From Microbacterium nanhaiense (GTDB lineage: Bacteria > Actinomycetota > Actinomycetes > Actinomycetales > Microbacteriaceae): DNA of 64,000 nt. Below, in pieces: positions 63,762 to 64,000 of the stretch; within the stretch, counting starts at the first letter, position 1, and every line of letters starts with the position of its first letter. The stretch is taken from assembly GCF_014646015.1 (NCBI RefSeq), contig NZ_BMMQ01000004.1, positions 62,001-126,000 on the forward strand, in the 5' to 3' direction. Made by a program: the position numbers and the translations under genes. Under the pieces are notes generated by a model, which worked only from the letters and a program-made list of their open reading frames with translations, had not been told where the DNA came from and ran no database searches.

Positions 63762-64000
63762 GACCCCGAAACGATCACGTTTCCGGCGCCCGTGTCGGTG
63801 ACCTGCGGCGTCGCACCGAGCCACGAGATCGCGTTGGCGTCGCCCGCGACGCTGATCGTGTCGACGCCGTCGAGATAGATGACGTTGCCCGCGCCGCTGA
63901 CCTCGATCGAGCCCACCTCCTCCGCGATCACCACGCCCGCGTCCATGTGAACGACGACGTGCTCGCACGGCCCGTCGATCCGCACGATCTGACCGGGCTC
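63758..64000 (-). CDS. DUF3060-like protein, C-terminal part (start outside the window)
   Basis: The reading frame is open to the window edge. The visible 80 residues show short beta-strand repeats: CEHVVVHMDAG, IEVSGAGNVIYLDGVDTISVAGDANAISW and GAGNVIVSGS. This G-x-x-N-x-I/V pattern is typical of DUF3060, a small beta-solenoid-like extracytoplasmic domain. It overlaps the response-regulator start by 4 bases (ATGA). It could be the surface partner or ligand of the kinase. Confidence 0.65.
   Translation of the reverse strand, partial: EPGQIVRIDGPCEHVVVHMDAGVVIAEEVGSIEVSGAGNVIYLDGVDTISVAGDANAISWLGATPQVTDTGAGNVIVSGS

Noticed and set aside
1..64000. CRISPR array
   Set aside because: Direct repeats are few, short, and alternate in orientation; no regularly spaced identical repeats with unique spacers and no cas genes were seen.
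1..64000. Insertion sequence or transposase genes
   Set aside because: No DDE/DEDD transposase, integrase or recombinase reading frame was recognised anywhere in the window.

Overview
The window reads as chromosome of a high-GC (about 70 %) actinobacterium, most likely a member of the Microbacteriaceae. The evidence is codon use, GTGA/ATGA-coupled operons, the rpsF-ssb-rpsR-rplI-dnaB order, a cysteine-free S18, and the families of sugar-uptake genes. The hexamer GGATCC is strikingly frequent. Coding density is high. Nearly all informative non-coding DNA lies in short intergenic gaps filled with inverted repeats.

Layout. 1-4.3 kb: the end of an MFS exporter, then a TetR / degenerate ABC-ATPase-like / YhgE-Pip operon behind a perfect 36-bp palindrome. 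4.4-17.9 kb: a mixed block with a small unknown protein, an AlkZ-like protein, a divergent LacI / MFS / GH78-type glycosidase locus, a small alarmone synthetase, an MFS exporter, a carboxylesterase, a low-GC DUF1648-type gene beside a tRNA-like 3' fragment, an orphan beta-class DNA methyltransferase coupled to a domain-permuted lipoate ligase, and an alpha/beta hydrolase. 18-21.2 kb: MarR-MFS and a Bcr/CflA-type exporter. 21.3-27.4 kb: L-rhamnose catabolism (rhaM, rhaI, DeoR regulator, rhaD aldolase-dehydrogenase fusion, rhaB).

27.5-39 kb is a second catabolic island. It has a monosaccharide-type ABC importer with a DUF2291 protein, two zinc-type polyol dehydrogenases, a DAK-family kinase, an RpiB-type and a TIM-type isomerase, and DeoR and LacI regulators, arranged on two divergent transcripts. 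This is the gene set expected for tetritol (erythritol/threitol) oxidation to erythrulose, phosphorylation, and two-step isomerisation to D-erythrose 4-phosphate. 39.7-45.9 kb: an LplABC-type importer with a GH95 glycosidase. 46-47.5 kb: an LpqF-like lipoprotein interrupted by one in-frame TGA. 47.6-52.4 kb: a second oligosaccharide importer ending in an unrecognised probable carbohydrate-active protein. GH78, GH95, rhamnose and uronate functions together suggest growth on plant polysaccharides.

52.6-56.1 kb is the housekeeping dnaB / rplI-rpsR-ssb-rpsF block, with a cluster of DnaA-box-like sequences. It is followed by a PhnDCE-type importer coupled to a tyrosine-phosphatase-like enzyme and a TetR regulator, then GNAT, uronate-dehydrogenase-like and two-component-system genes up to the window edge.

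The most unusual signals are non-coding. Seven gene 3' ends carry locus-specific motifs repeated in inverted or alternating orientation. A separate four-copy palindrome family brackets the 47.6-52.4 kb sugar cassette. A LacI-type operator is shared by the rhaM and GH95-importer promoters. All assignments are from reading the sequence; no database search was run.
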